Part shown: positions 1-6,950 of the stretch, piece after piece
Layout of the letters: each line of letters starts with the position of its first letter
Position numbering within the stretch: position 1 is the first letter of the stretch
NCBI GenBank assembly: GCA_031289235.1
Contig: JAITPU010000084.1
Span: 1 to 7,910 of the forward strand
Source: Eubacteriales Family XIII. Incertae Sedis bacterium
Lineage (GTDB): Bacteria; Bacillota; Clostridia; Peptostreptococcales; Anaerovoracaceae
Direction of reading: 5' to 3'
DNA length: 7,910 nucleotides
Translations under genes and position numbers: made by a program
Notes under the pieces: generated by a model
The model's database searches: none
Told to the model about the DNA's origin: nothing
Seen by the model: the letters and a program-made list of their open reading frames with translations, nothing else

Positions 1-256
1 GCTGCTCAACGCGGATATCACCGTGATCGCGGAAAAACCGAAGCTCGCGCCGTATATTGAGGCGATGCGAAAGAGACTCGCGGAAAGCCTGCATATTCAC
101 GCGGAGCGGATCAGCGTAAAGGCCACCACAAGCGAGGGTATGGGCTTCACCGGGCGCGGGGAGGGCGTTGCCGCTCAGGCGGCGGTGATAGTCTTCAAGC
201 GCGGGCAGAGCGGACGGGAGGCGCTCTTACCGCCGGATACGGAGAATGAAAGTTGA
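1..256 (+). CDS. ispF: 2-C-methyl-D-erythritol 2,4-cyclodiphosphate synthase, C-terminal part (5' end outside window)
   Basis: IspF converts CDP-methylerythritol 2-phosphate to the 2,4-cyclodiphosphate, with loss of CMP, in the cytosolic MEP pathway to isoprenoid precursors. The reading frame is open from base 2 (base 1 belongs to a codon cut by the window edge) and ends at TGA 254-256, giving about 84 residues of a protein usually near 160. The visible part matches the end of the family: the NADITVIAEKPKLAPYI stretch, a segment on residues packing against the MEP pocket, and the highly conserved KATTSEGMGFTGRGEG block, whose Thr-Thr and Glu residues contact the cytidine diphosphate and the metal site in known structures. 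After this the tail has about 20 poorly conserved residues. The stop lies 13 bases before the preferred proS start. ispD would be expected just upstream, but that part is not visible. Assignment is firm. Confidence 0.95.
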   Translation, partial: LLNADITVIAEKPKLAPYIEAMRKRLAESLHIHAERISVKATTSEGMGFTGRGEGVAAQAAVIVFKRGQSGREALLPPDTENES

Positions 257-269
257 AAAGGACCGGCTT

Positions 270-2009
270 ATGAAAATGTCGAAAATGCACCTGAATACCT
301 TGCGTGAAGTACCCGGCGAGGCGGAGATACCGAGCCACGTACTTTTGCTGCGCGGAGGCATGATCCGCAAACTGGTATCGGGCGTTTACGGCTTCATGCC
401 TTTGGGTTTGCGCTCTCTGCGCAAGATCGAGGAAATCGTGCGGCAGGAAATGAACGCGAAAGGCTGTCAGGAGATCCGCATGTCCGCGATCCAGCCCGCC
501 GGACTTTGGATGGAATCCGGCAGATGGGACGCCATGGGGCCGGAGATGTGGCGGCTTCGGGATCGTCACGAACGTGAGTTCTGCCTGGGTCCGACGCACG
601 AGGAGATTTTCACGGACATAGTACGCTCTGAAGTCAGTTCCTACCGTCAGCTTCCCATGAATCTTTATCAGATACAGACGAAATACCGCGACGAGACCAG
701 ACCGAGGTTCGGACTTATGCGCAGCCGTGAGTTCGTCATGAAGGACGCCTATTCCTTTGACCGCGACATAGACGGTCTGGATAAAAGTTACGGAGAGATG
801 TACGATGCCTACGAAAAGATATTCAGGCGGTGCGGCCTTGTTTTCCGCGCGGTGGAGGCGGATACGGGAGTAATGGGCGGCAGGGACTCCCACGAGTTTA
901 CGGCGCTCGCCGATGTGGGCGAGAGCGAAATAGCCTGGTGTCCTGACTGCGATATGGCCGCTACGGCGGAACGGGCTGAAGTAAATGACGCGGCGCCTTC
1001 CTCCGAACGGGAGCTGCCGCTTGAAACCGTGTATACGCCCGGAGCGAAGACCATTGAGGAAGTGTCCGGATATTTGGACATTCCAAGGGAAAAAACCATT
1101 AAGGCCCTGCTCTTCGCCGTCTATGAGGAAAAGGGGCGTTTCAGGGAATATGTCGCGGCCTTTATCCGGGGCGATCGGGAATTGAACATGACCAAGCTCG
1201 TAAACGTTCTGGGCGTTACTGAACACATGATCGTTTTCGCCGATGAGGAAATAATGGGGGCGGAGACGGGCTGCGTCGCCGGTTTCACGGGACCCGCCGG
1301 GCTGCGCGGCTGTAAAATCGTAGTCGACAGCGAGCTGACGGGACAGAAGAATATGTGCGCCGGAGCCTGCAAATCAGACCATCATCTGCTCAACGTGAAT
1401 TATGGAAGGGATTACAAAGCCGATATAGAAGCGGATTTGAAGCGCATACGAGAAGGAGATCCCTGTCCGCTCTGCGGCGCTCCGGTGAGACTGGCGAGAG
1501 GCGTCGAAGTCGGCCAGCTCTTCAAATTAGGGACAAAATACAGCGAGTCCATGGGCGCGTATTACAAAGATGAGAATATGAAAGAGCGCCTGATCGTCAT
1601 GGGCAGCTACGGCATAGGCGTGACGCGGACGCTGGCGGCGGTGGTGGAGCAGCATCACGACGAAAAAGGCATTGTCTGGCCGGTTTCCGTGGCGCCTTAT
1701 CACGCGGTTATCGTCGTCGTGAAACGGGACGATAAAGTTCAGGCGGATCTCGCTGAGAAATTGTACCGGCAGTTGTCTGCGCGGGGCGTTGAGACTCTTC
1801 TCGACGACCGCGAAGAACGGGCGGGCGTCAAGTTCAACGACGCCGACCTGCTGGGGATCCCGTTGCGCGTGACGGTGGGCAGAAGCGCTGTAAACGGAAC
1901 GGTGGAATACAAGCTGCGCAGGGAAAACGAAAACAGGGAGCTTACGGCGGACGCCGCCGTGGAAGAGGCGGCGCGCTTGGTCCGCGAAGAATCGCATGGC
2001 GCGGCATAG
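270..2009 (+). CDS. proS: Prolyl-tRNA synthetase, bacterial type with editing insertion
   Basis: ProRS is a cytosolic class II synthetase that joins proline to tRNA-Pro. From ATG 270 it is 579 aa, close to the roughly 570 aa of bacterial ProRS. This start is preferred to the in-frame ATG at 246: AAAAGGA lies at 256-262, seven bases upstream, and the N-terminus MKMSKMHLNTLREVP then lines up without a gap with known enzymes. Class II motif 2 is near residues 139-155 (YRDETRPRFG, then MRSREF) and motif 3 near 445-453 (GSYGIGVTR). Between them, about residues 225-400, is the YbaK-like domain that clears mischarged alanyl-tRNA-Pro, with the conserved KTIKALLF segment. Two CxxC pairs (C224/C227 and C399/C402) bracket this insertion, as in many Firmicutes enzymes, and may bind zinc. 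The C-terminal anticodon-binding domain starts near VAPYHAVIVVV. The gene sits 13 bases after ispF and 29 before the Nudix gene, so co-transcription is likely. Confidence 0.97.
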   Translation: MKMSKMHLNTLREVPGEAEIPSHVLLLRGGMIRKLVSGVYGFMPLGLRSLRKIEEIVRQEMNAKGCQEIRMSAIQPAGLWMESGRWDAMGPEMWRLRDRHEREFCLGPTHEEIFTDIVRSEVSSYRQLPMNLYQIQTKYRDETRPRFGLMRSREFVMKDAYSFDRDIDGLDKSYGEMYDAYEKIFRRCGLVFRAVEADTGVMGGRDSHEFTALADVGESEIAWCPDCDMAATAERAEVNDAAPSSERELPLETVYTPGAKTIEEVSGYLDIPREKTIKALLFAVYEEKGRFREYVAAFIRGDRELNMTKLVNVLGVTEHMIVFADEEIMGAETGCVAGFTGPAGLRGCKIVVDSELTGQKNMCAGACKSDHHLLNVNYGRDYKADIEADLKRIREGDPCPLCGAPVRLARGVEVGQLFKLGTKYSESMGAYYKDENMKERLIVMGSYGIGVTRTLAAVVEQHHDEKGIVWPVSVAPYHAVIVVVKRDDKVQADLAEKLYRQLSARGVETLLDDREERAGVKFNDADLLGIPLRVTVGRSAVNGTVEYKLRRENENRELTADAAVEEAARLVREESHGAA

Positions 2010-2038
2010 GAAATAGCGCGGCCGGGAAAGGTGCGGAT

Positions 2039-2497
2039 ATGTGGCGCGGAGGAGTAAGAGTCGTGGTGCCTGACGAGGCGGGCGAGATTCTCATGGTATG
2101 TCAGCGGCATGGAAACAGGGATATATGGATGACGCCGGGAGGCGGAATTGAGGAAGGAGAGAACGCGCGGGAAGCCGCCGCGCGCGAGGTCAGGGAAGAA
2201 ACCGGCCTGGATGTTTCCGTCGGCAGGCTTCTCTGGCATGTGGAGGAAGTTTCAGAAGAGCGCGGGCAGCGCTTTGTGAATTTTTTCTCAGCGCGCATCG
2301 TAGGAGGAACGATGCACTTGGGAAGCGATCCCGAATTTGACGGCGAACACCAGACGCTGAGGGAAGTGCGTTTTTTCAGGCGCGAGGAATTTTTCGGGCT
2401 GGAACACGTCTACCCGGAGTTTTTGCGCTATGAGCTTTGGGATGCGCTGGCGGAGGAAAGTCGGCGGGATGCTTTTAAACTCAGAAGGCGGAGCTAG
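2039..2497 (+). CDS. Nudix hydrolase, substrate unknown
   Basis: The 152-residue protein is a stand-alone Nudix domain. Residues 35-57 carry a complete Nudix box of the form GX5EX7REUXEEXGU: G35, E41, R49-E50, E53-E54, G56-L57. The glutamates bind the divalent metal that drives hydrolysis of a nucleoside diphosphate linked to another group. The opening strand (GGVRVVVPDEAGEILMVCQR) and the WMTPGGG turn before the box are typical. No extra domain, signal peptide or membrane segment is seen. The substrate cannot be read from the box alone: oxidised nucleotide clean-up (MutT-like), nucleoside diphosphate sugars or another pyrophosphate compound are all possible. GGGAAAGG at 2024-2031 is a good ribosome binding site seven bases before ATG 2039. 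The gene lies 29 bases after proS and 18 before cysE in the same direction, so it is likely part of the operon, but nothing links it to proline or cysteine metabolism. Confidence 0.9.
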   Translation: MWRGGVRVVVPDEAGEILMVCQRHGNRDIWMTPGGGIEEGENAREAAAREVREETGLDVSVGRLLWHVEEVSEERGQRFVNFFSARIVGGTMHLGSDPEFDGEHQTLREVRFFRREEFFGLEHVYPEFLRYELWDALAEESRRDAFKLRRRS

Positions 2498-2515
2498 AAT
2501 TGAAAGGGTGTCCGT

Positions 2516-3175
2516 GTGGCTTTTTTTAAAAAAATAAGAGAAGATATCGGCGTGATCATCGAACGAGATCCGGCGGCCCGGAATGCCTTGGAAGCAGCGC
2601 TCTGCTACCCGGGCCTTTGGGCCATTATTCTGCACAGACCGGCAAATTGGCTGCATCGCCGTCATTTGAAGCTTTTGGCCCGTATACTCTCTCAGGTCGT
2701 GCGTTGGGTTACGGGCGTTGAAATTCATCCGGGAGCGCGGATAGGGAGACGCTGCTTCATTGATCACGGCATGTCCGTGGTCATCGGCGAGACCGCGGAA
2801 ATAGGCGACGACGTGACCATATATCAGGGCGTTACGCTGGGCGGAACCGGAAAAGATACGGGGAAGAGGCACCCGACCATCGGAAACCGCGTGGTGATCA
2901 GCGTAGGAGCCAAAGTTCTCGGGCCTTTCAGAGTGGGCGACGATTCCAAGATCGGAGCCGGTTCCGTCGTGCTTGAAGAAATTCCGCCGGACTGCACCGT
3001 CGTGGGTATTCCGGGAAAGATCATAAAACGAAACAAGTATAAAAACGAGGATATGAATCAGATCGACCTGCCGGATCCCGTCGCCGCGGAGATAGAATAC
3101 CTGCGCGGGCGCGTCGCTGCCCTGGAAAAGAGGCTCAAGGAAACAGAAGGGAAAAAATACAGAAGGAAAAAATAA
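2516..3175 (+). CDS. cysE: Serine O-acetyltransferase (short form)
   Basis: CysE acetylates L-serine with acetyl-CoA to give O-acetylserine, the direct precursor of cysteine. At 219 aa this is the short form (B. subtilis CysE is about 217), lacking much of the N-terminal helical region of the E. coli enzyme. A helical part (1-65) is followed by a left-handed beta-helix of hexapeptide repeats (about 66-175). The catalytic histidine of E. coli (H158) corresponds to H84 in IDHGMSVVIGE, and H193 to H119 in KRHP. The aspartate partner D143 is replaced by E69 (VEIHP), which is usual in short forms. The VTLGGTG and GAGSVV segments are conserved. The last 30 residues (about 185-215) form a charged coiled coil. 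The start is GTG 2516 with GAAAGGG about seven bases upstream. The TAA stop overlaps the cysS ATG by one base, so the two are probably translationally coupled. No T-box leader is visible in front of the gene. Confidence 0.95.
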   Translation: MAFFKKIREDIGVIIERDPAARNALEAALCYPGLWAIILHRPANWLHRRHLKLLARILSQVVRWVTGVEIHPGARIGRRCFIDHGMSVVIGETAEIGDDVTIYQGVTLGGTGKDTGKRHPTIGNRVVISVGAKVLGPFRVGDDSKIGAGSVVLEEIPPDCTVVGIPGKIIKRNKYKNEDMNQIDLPDPVAAEIEYLRGRVAALEKRLKETEGKKYRRKK

Positions 3176-4572
3176 TGAGGATATATAACACGCTTACCGG
3201 GAAAAAAGAAGTTTTTGTTCCGATCGACGCCCGGGAAATCAAGATTTACGTGTGCGGGCCTACAGTGTACAATTATTTTCATATCGGCAACGCGCGGCCT
3301 TTCGTCGTGTTCGACACTCTGCGGAAATATTTGGAATATAAAGGCGAAAATGTAAAATTTATCCAAAATTTTACCGATGTTGACGATAAAATCATCAGCA
3401 AGGCGCGTGAAGAAGGGGTTCCCGCCGGAGAGATCAGCGAGAAATATATAGGCGAATATTTTGAGGACGCCGGGGCGCTTAATATCGCCAGAGCCACGGC
3501 GCATCCCAAAGTAACCGAAACGATGGACGACATCATCGCGTTCGTGCGCGCCCTCGCCGAAAAAGGCTACGCGTACGAAGCGGACGGGGACATGTATTTC
3601 AGCGCCCGGAAATTTCCGGGATATGGGAAGCTGTCCAATCAGAACCCGGAGGATTTGGAATCCGGCGCGCGCGTAGATGTGAATGAACGGAAGAAAGACC
3701 CCTTGGATTTCGCCCTGTGGAAAAAGCGGAAACAAAAGGATGAAGCCGCGTGGAGTTCACCTTGGGGAATGGGCCGGCCCGGTTGGCATATCGAGTGTTC
3801 CGCCATGTCGAAAAAGTATCTCGGGGACACCATAGACATACACGCGGGGGGGCGCGACCTGATATTCCCGCACCATGAAAATGAGATCGCCCAGTCGGAG
3901 GCGCGCAACGGCAAGCCTTTCGCGAACTACTGGATGCATAACGGCTATATCACCGTCAACGACGAAAAAATGTCGAAATCAAAGGAAAATTTTTTTACGG
4001 TGAGGGATATCCTCGGCGATTACGACGGGGAGACAGTCCGCTTTTTCCTGCTTTCGGGCCATTACAGGAGTCCGATAAATTTCAGCCGGGAACTGATGGA
4101 GCAGGCGAAGAACAGCCTTGCCCGGATACGCAACGCCAGAGCTACGCTGAGGCATCTGTCCTCCGCGGGAAGCGAGGCGCTGACAGAAGAAGAAAACGGG
4201 AAATATGAGACGATAGCCGGGTTCCGGGAGAAATTCGTCAGTGCAATGGACGACGACCTGAACACTGCCGACGCCATCAGCGCCGTCTTTGAGATGATTT
4301 CGGCCGTCAACAGCGCTGTGCGGGGCGGCGCGTCCAAAAGCTTCGCGAAGAAATGCCTCGATCTTCTGGAGGAGTTGACGGGAGTGTTGGGCTTGCTGAG
4401 CGATAGAGAAGACTCGGGAATAGACGATGTGTTGAGGAAGCTGATCGACGAACGGCAGGCGGCGAGAAAGGCGAAAGATTTCGCGCGCGCCGACGCTATC
4501 CGGGACGAATTGAAGGCGAGGGGCGTCACTCTGAAAGACACCCCGCAGGGAGTCCAGATCATAAGGGAGTGA
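3175..4572 (+). CDS. cysS: Cysteinyl-tRNA synthetase
   Basis: CysRS is a monomeric class I synthetase that charges tRNA-Cys in the cytosol. The 465 residues match the usual length (E. coli 461). The class I signatures are HIGN at 36-39 (in YVCGPTVYNYFHIGN) and KMSKS at 265-269. The four ligands of the catalytic zinc that recognises the cysteine thiol are all present: C27, C208 (WHIECSAMS), H233 and E237 (FPHHENE). The domain after KMSKS is helical, and the C-terminus (from about 430, DERQAARKAKDFARADAIRDEL) is the DALR-like anticodon region typical of the family, ending with TLKDTPQGV. AGAAGGA at 3161-3167, inside the end of cysE, is seven bases before ATG 3175. The arrangement after cysE is common in Firmicutes and relatives. 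Nothing is missing or unusual in the protein. Confidence 0.98.
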   Translation: MRIYNTLTGKKEVFVPIDAREIKIYVCGPTVYNYFHIGNARPFVVFDTLRKYLEYKGENVKFIQNFTDVDDKIISKAREEGVPAGEISEKYIGEYFEDAGALNIARATAHPKVTETMDDIIAFVRALAEKGYAYEADGDMYFSARKFPGYGKLSNQNPEDLESGARVDVNERKKDPLDFALWKKRKQKDEAAWSSPWGMGRPGWHIECSAMSKKYLGDTIDIHAGGRDLIFPHHENEIAQSEARNGKPFANYWMHNGYITVNDEKMSKSKENFFTVRDILGDYDGETVRFFLLSGHYRSPINFSRELMEQAKNSLARIRNARATLRHLSSAGSEALTEEENGKYETIAGFREKFVSAMDDDLNTADAISAVFEMISAVNSAVRGGASKSFAKKCLDLLEELTGVLGLLSDREDSGIDDVLRKLIDERQAARKAKDFARADAIRDELKARGVTLKDTPQGVQIIRE

Positions 4573-4593
4573 CGCGTTGCCGGAAGCCGCCGC

Positions 4594-4624
4594 TTGTTAT
4601 CTTTAAAACCGCCGGCGTTATAGT
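4594..4624 (+). promoter_or_regulatory. Possible promoter for thyA
   Basis: TTGTTA (4594-4599) and TATAGT (4619-4624) resemble sigma-70-type -35 and -10 boxes in the 65-base gap between cysS and thyA. The 19-base spacer is longer than the ideal 17, so this is only a candidate. If real, the start of transcription would fall almost on the ribosome binding site, giving a very short leader. Read-through from the cysS operon remains possible because no terminator is seen in the gap. Confidence 0.3.
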
Positions 4625-4637
4625 ATGAGGAAAGACC

Positions 4638-5468
4638 ATGAGCAAAGCGGACGATATATATATAAAAACCTGCGAGGATATTCTCGAAAACGGATTTTCG
4701 TCCGAAGGGCAGAAAATCCGGGCGAGATGGGCGGACGGAAGCCCCGCGCACACGATGAAGCGTTTCGGCGTGGTGAACCGCTATGATCTGGCGGAGGAAT
4801 TCCCCGCCCTGACTCTCCGCCCGACGCCGCTGAAACTTTGCGTCGGCGAGCTTTTGTGGATCTGGCAGAAAAAATCCAACCGGATCGCCGAACTCGGCAG
4901 CCATATATGGGACGCCTGGGCCGGCGAAGACGGGACCATCGGAAAGGCTTACGGATATCAGCTCGGCGTGAAATATATATTCGGGCAGGGCGAAATGGAT
5001 CAGGTTGACAACGCGCTTTGGCAGCTGAAAAACACGCCGTATTCCCGAAGAATACTGACGAATATATTTAATTTCGGGGATCTGCATGAGATGGGTCTGG
5101 CGCCGTGCGCCTACAGCATGACTTTCAACGTGACGGGAAACAGGCTGAACGCCATATTGAATCAGCGTTCGCAGGACATTCTGACGGCCGGCAACTGGAA
5201 CGTCGCGCAGTACGCCGTGCTCGTGCATATGTTCGCGCAGGTAAGCGGCATGGAGGCGGGGGAATTGGTTCACGTGATCGCGGACGCCCATATCTACGAC
5301 AGGCATGCGCCCATCGTCAGAGAGATGCTGAAGCGGCCGCCTTACCCTGCGCCGGTTTTGAGGCTGAATCCGGATGTCAGGGATTTTTACGATTTCACGG
5401 CTGATGATGCGGTTCTGGAAAACTACCGGACAAATCCGCAGATAAAAAATATCCCCGTGGCGGTCTGA
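4638..5468 (+). CDS. thyA: Thymidylate synthase (folate-dependent, ThyA type)
   Basis: ThyA methylates dUMP to dTMP using methylenetetrahydrofolate as both carbon donor and reductant, leaving dihydrofolate. The 276 aa (E. coli 264) keep the key landmarks: IWDAWA and the AYGYQ turn, the phosphate-binding SRR pair (R137-R138), the nucleophile C157 in LAPC, the QRSQD motif for dUMP phosphate and base binding, the asparagine in GNWNVAQYA that reads the uracil ring, and DAHIYDRH with the sugar-contacting His and Tyr. The residue after the nucleophile is Ala158, where E. coli and Lactobacillus enzymes have His (PCH). The N-terminal 70 residues are also unlike E. coli. Both traits recall the clostridial branch. 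GAGG (4627-4630) is seven bases before ATG 4638. The DHFR gene downstream supplies the matching step of the cycle. The C-terminus IPVAV resembles the closing PVAI tail of the family. Confidence 0.93.
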   Translation: MSKADDIYIKTCEDILENGFSSEGQKIRARWADGSPAHTMKRFGVVNRYDLAEEFPALTLRPTPLKLCVGELLWIWQKKSNRIAELGSHIWDAWAGEDGTIGKAYGYQLGVKYIFGQGEMDQVDNALWQLKNTPYSRRILTNIFNFGDLHEMGLAPCAYSMTFNVTGNRLNAILNQRSQDILTAGNWNVAQYAVLVHMFAQVSGMEAGELVHVIADAHIYDRHAPIVREMLKRPPYPAPVLRLNPDVRDFYDFTADDAVLENYRTNPQIKNIPVAV

Positions 5469-5549
5469 GTTTTATCGCCGTGTGCCCTCTGCCGGCGTTT
5501 GAATAAGCAATCCGCTTAATTGTCGGAGATGCAAATTACCGGAGCAGTA

Positions 5550-5576
5550 ATGGTCATTTTAGTAAAAAATATATGA
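5550..5576 (+). CDS. Eight-codon minicistron MVILVKNI preceding folA
   Basis: An ATG at 5550 opens a frame of eight codons ending in TGA 5574-5576, which overlaps the folA start (ATG 5573) as ATGA. GGAG at 5541-5544 lies five bases before this ATG, a proper ribosome binding site. The bases just before folA (AGTAAAAAATAT) offer none. Ribosomes ending on this peptide could restart on folA, so its likely role is translational coupling rather than a functional product. It is too short for homology evidence, and chance cannot be excluded. Confidence 0.4.
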   Translation: MVILVKNI

Positions 5577-6106
5577 AAAGTAAGATACCCGGCGTGCGAA
5601 TGATCGCCGCCGTAGATAAAAATTGGGGGATCGGGCAGGACGGAAAACTTCTCGTCCGTTTGCCCGGCGATTTAAAATATTTCAGAGAAAAAACCCTTGG
5701 CGGGGTCCTGATCATGGGCAGAGTGACGCTGGAATCCCTTCCGGGGAAACGTCCTTTGCCCGGAAGGACTACAATAGTTTTGTCGAAAAGCCTCGCCGGC
5801 GGCGTGCGGACGGATTACGGCGCGGAAATGGAGATATGTGATTCCGTTGAGGCTTGTCTGCGGCGTCTTGAAAAGGTTCCGCGCGGGAATATCTTCGTCG
5901 CGGGCGGTGAATCCGTTTACCGTCAGTTCCTGCCTTACTGTGCCGACTGTCTGGTGACGAAGATCGACGGGAGTTTCGGCGCCGACCGTTTCTTTGAAGA
6001 CTTAGACGCGAATGACGCTTTCGAACTCGCGTGGGAAAGCCCTTTGCAGGAAGAAAATGGTATTAAATACGTTTTTTCCCAATACGATCGAAAGGAAAAT
6101 AAGTGA
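5573..6106 (+). CDS. folA: Dihydrofolate reductase
   Basis: DHFR reduces dihydrofolate to tetrahydrofolate with NADPH in the cytosol, restoring the cofactor spent by ThyA. The 177 aa compare with about 160 in most bacteria. The N-terminal IAAVDKNWGIGQDG strand and Met20-like loop are followed by the substrate acid D33 in LPGDLKYFRE (equivalent to E. coli D27) and by GRVTLESLPGKRPLPGR with TTIVLS, the NADPH-binding region. FVAGGESVYRQFL carries the conserved Gly-Gly. V28 takes the place of E. coli W22, as in some clostridial enzymes. The start is uncertain: ATG 5573 lies in the ATGA overlap with the minicistron, while ATG 5600 (M10) would give the usual MIAAVD beginning but also has no clear ribosome binding site. 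No upstream ATG, GTG or TTG start exists in this frame before the stop at 5504. The TGA at 6104-6106 overlaps the rlmB start as GTGA. Confidence 0.93.
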   Translation: MKSKIPGVRMIAAVDKNWGIGQDGKLLVRLPGDLKYFREKTLGGVLIMGRVTLESLPGKRPLPGRTTIVLSKSLAGGVRTDYGAEMEICDSVEACLRRLEKVPRGNIFVAGGESVYRQFLPYCADCLVTKIDGSFGADRFFEDLDANDAFELAWESPLQEENGIKYVFSQYDRKENK

Positions 6107-6852
6107 GCGATAAGATAACAGGAAGAGTTCCCGTGCTGGAAGCTCTCAAAAATAACCGGGCGATGGAACGCATCGTGGTTTTAAAAAACGCCGAAGGTTC
6201 GATAAAAAAGATACTCGGCGCCGCGAAAGACAAGCGAATACCGGTGCAGTACGTTGAACGGGCCGCCTTGGACAGGCTGTCCGACGGCGGCAGGCATCAG
6301 GGCGTGATCGCTTACGTATCGGAGTACGGCTACGCGGAAATAGAGGATATTTTGAAAAGCGCGGCGGAAAAAGAGGAAGCGCCTTTCGTCGTGGTTCTGG
6401 ACGGTTTGGAGGACCCTCATAATCTGGGCGCGATCATGCGCAGCGGCGAGGGGGCCGGGATTCACGGCGTCATCGTGCCTGAGCGCAGGGCGGCCGGTCT
6501 GACCGAAGCCGTGGCCAAAGCTTCCGCGGGAGCGGTGGAATATGTGCCGGTGGCGAAAGTTCCAAACATCACGCGGGCCATCGAAAAACTCAAGGCGGCG
6601 GGACTCTGGATCGCCGCGCTGGACACGGGCGGCGATATCTGGTACAGCAGAGATCTGACGTGCGGCGTCGCGCTTGTCGTCGGCGGGGAGGGAAAGGGAC
6701 TCGGCAGGTTAGTTAAGGAAAACTGCGATTTCGTGCTGTCGCTGCCCATGAACGGGAATTTAACCTCGCTGAATGCGTCCGCCGCCGCCGCGGTGCTTAT
6801 GTACGAAGCGCGGCGGCAAAGGCTCATGGCCCAGTCTCCGGTCTCCTGCTGA
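6103..6852 (+). CDS. rlmB: 23S rRNA (guanosine-2'-O-)-methyltransferase of the TrmH/RlmB family
   Basis: RlmB transfers a methyl group from S-adenosylmethionine to the ribose of a guanosine in 23S rRNA (G2251 in E. coli). The 249 aa match the family in length. Residues 1-80 form the small substrate-binding domain (KITGRVPVLEALKNN at the start, GGRHQGV at its end). Residues about 95-245 form the SPOUT domain with its trefoil knot. Motif 1 is LEDPHNLGAIMRSGEGAG, with N107 and R113 as the usual active-site residues. Motif 2 is ALVVGGEGKGL and motif 3 is LPMNGNLTSLNASAAAAV, which build the SAM-binding knot. The closely related YacO/TrmH group-3 paralogues are a possible alternative, so the exact target nucleotide is inferred. 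The start is GTG 6103, overlapping folA's stop as GTGA, with AAAGGA (6091-6096) about six bases upstream. It is probably the last gene of the thyA-folA-rlmB unit. The position near tuf is common for rlmB in Firmicutes-like genomes. Confidence 0.92.
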   Translation: MSDKITGRVPVLEALKNNRAMERIVVLKNAEGSIKKILGAAKDKRIPVQYVERAALDRLSDGGRHQGVIAYVSEYGYAEIEDILKSAAEKEEAPFVVVLDGLEDPHNLGAIMRSGEGAGIHGVIVPERRAAGLTEAVAKASAGAVEYVPVAKVPNITRAIEKLKAAGLWIAALDTGGDIWYSRDLTCGVALVVGGEGKGLGRLVKENCDFVLSLPMNGNLTSLNASAAAAVLMYEARRQRLMAQSPVSC

Positions 6853-6950
6853 TGTAGTAACTGCGTTATCGCAGCGGGTACAGGCCAAATTTTTATCGTA
6901 TATCGTATTTTGAGGCGGCTCTGTTTACCGCGAAAGGATGTGTAACGGCC
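6853..6950 (+). other. Gap after rlmB with small hairpin, T-run and 7-base tandem repeat
   Basis: This 98-base gap has no coding sequence I can support. It contains a perfect five-base-pair hairpin, CTGCG-TTAT-CGCAG (6861-6874), a run of five T at 6890-6894, and two head-to-tail copies of ATCGTAT (6895-6908). The T-run is 15 bases from the hairpin, so the pair is not a regular intrinsic terminator. AAAGGA (6933-6938) may be a leftover ribosome binding site for the mntP remnant. The yybP-ykoY manganese riboswitch that often precedes mntP is not recognisable here. Confidence 0.5.

Noticed and set aside
246..269. Upstream ATG for proS giving eight extra residues
   Set aside because: Its GGAG is only about one base away from the ATG, and it overlaps the end of ispF. 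ATG 270 has a well-spaced ribosome binding site and aligns with the family start.
195..1226. Long open frame (343 codons) on the minus strand opposite proS
   Set aside because: It lies fully across ispF/proS coding sequence, has no recognisable domain and is explained by GC-rich codon use on the other strand.
4573..4637. T-box or riboswitch between cysS and thyA, or elsewhere upstream of the synthetases
   Set aside because: No T-box core (GGGTGGNACCGCG-like) sequence is visible, and the gaps before cysE and cysS are too short to hold one.
4062..5306. Long open frame (414 codons) on the minus strand across the end of cysS, the gap and thyA
   Set aside because: Both genes below it are certain on the + strand. 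The reverse frame has no family signature and looks like a shadow of codon bias, despite its length.
5476..5500. Possible terminator after thyA: CGCCG (5476-5480) with CGGCG (5493-5497) and TTT
   Set aside because: The stem is only five pairs with a 12-base loop and three T bases, too weak for an intrinsic terminator.
5504..5518. TAAGC/GCTTA inverted repeat upstream of folA
   Set aside because: Five pairs and no T-run. It is within what chance would give in an intergenic region.
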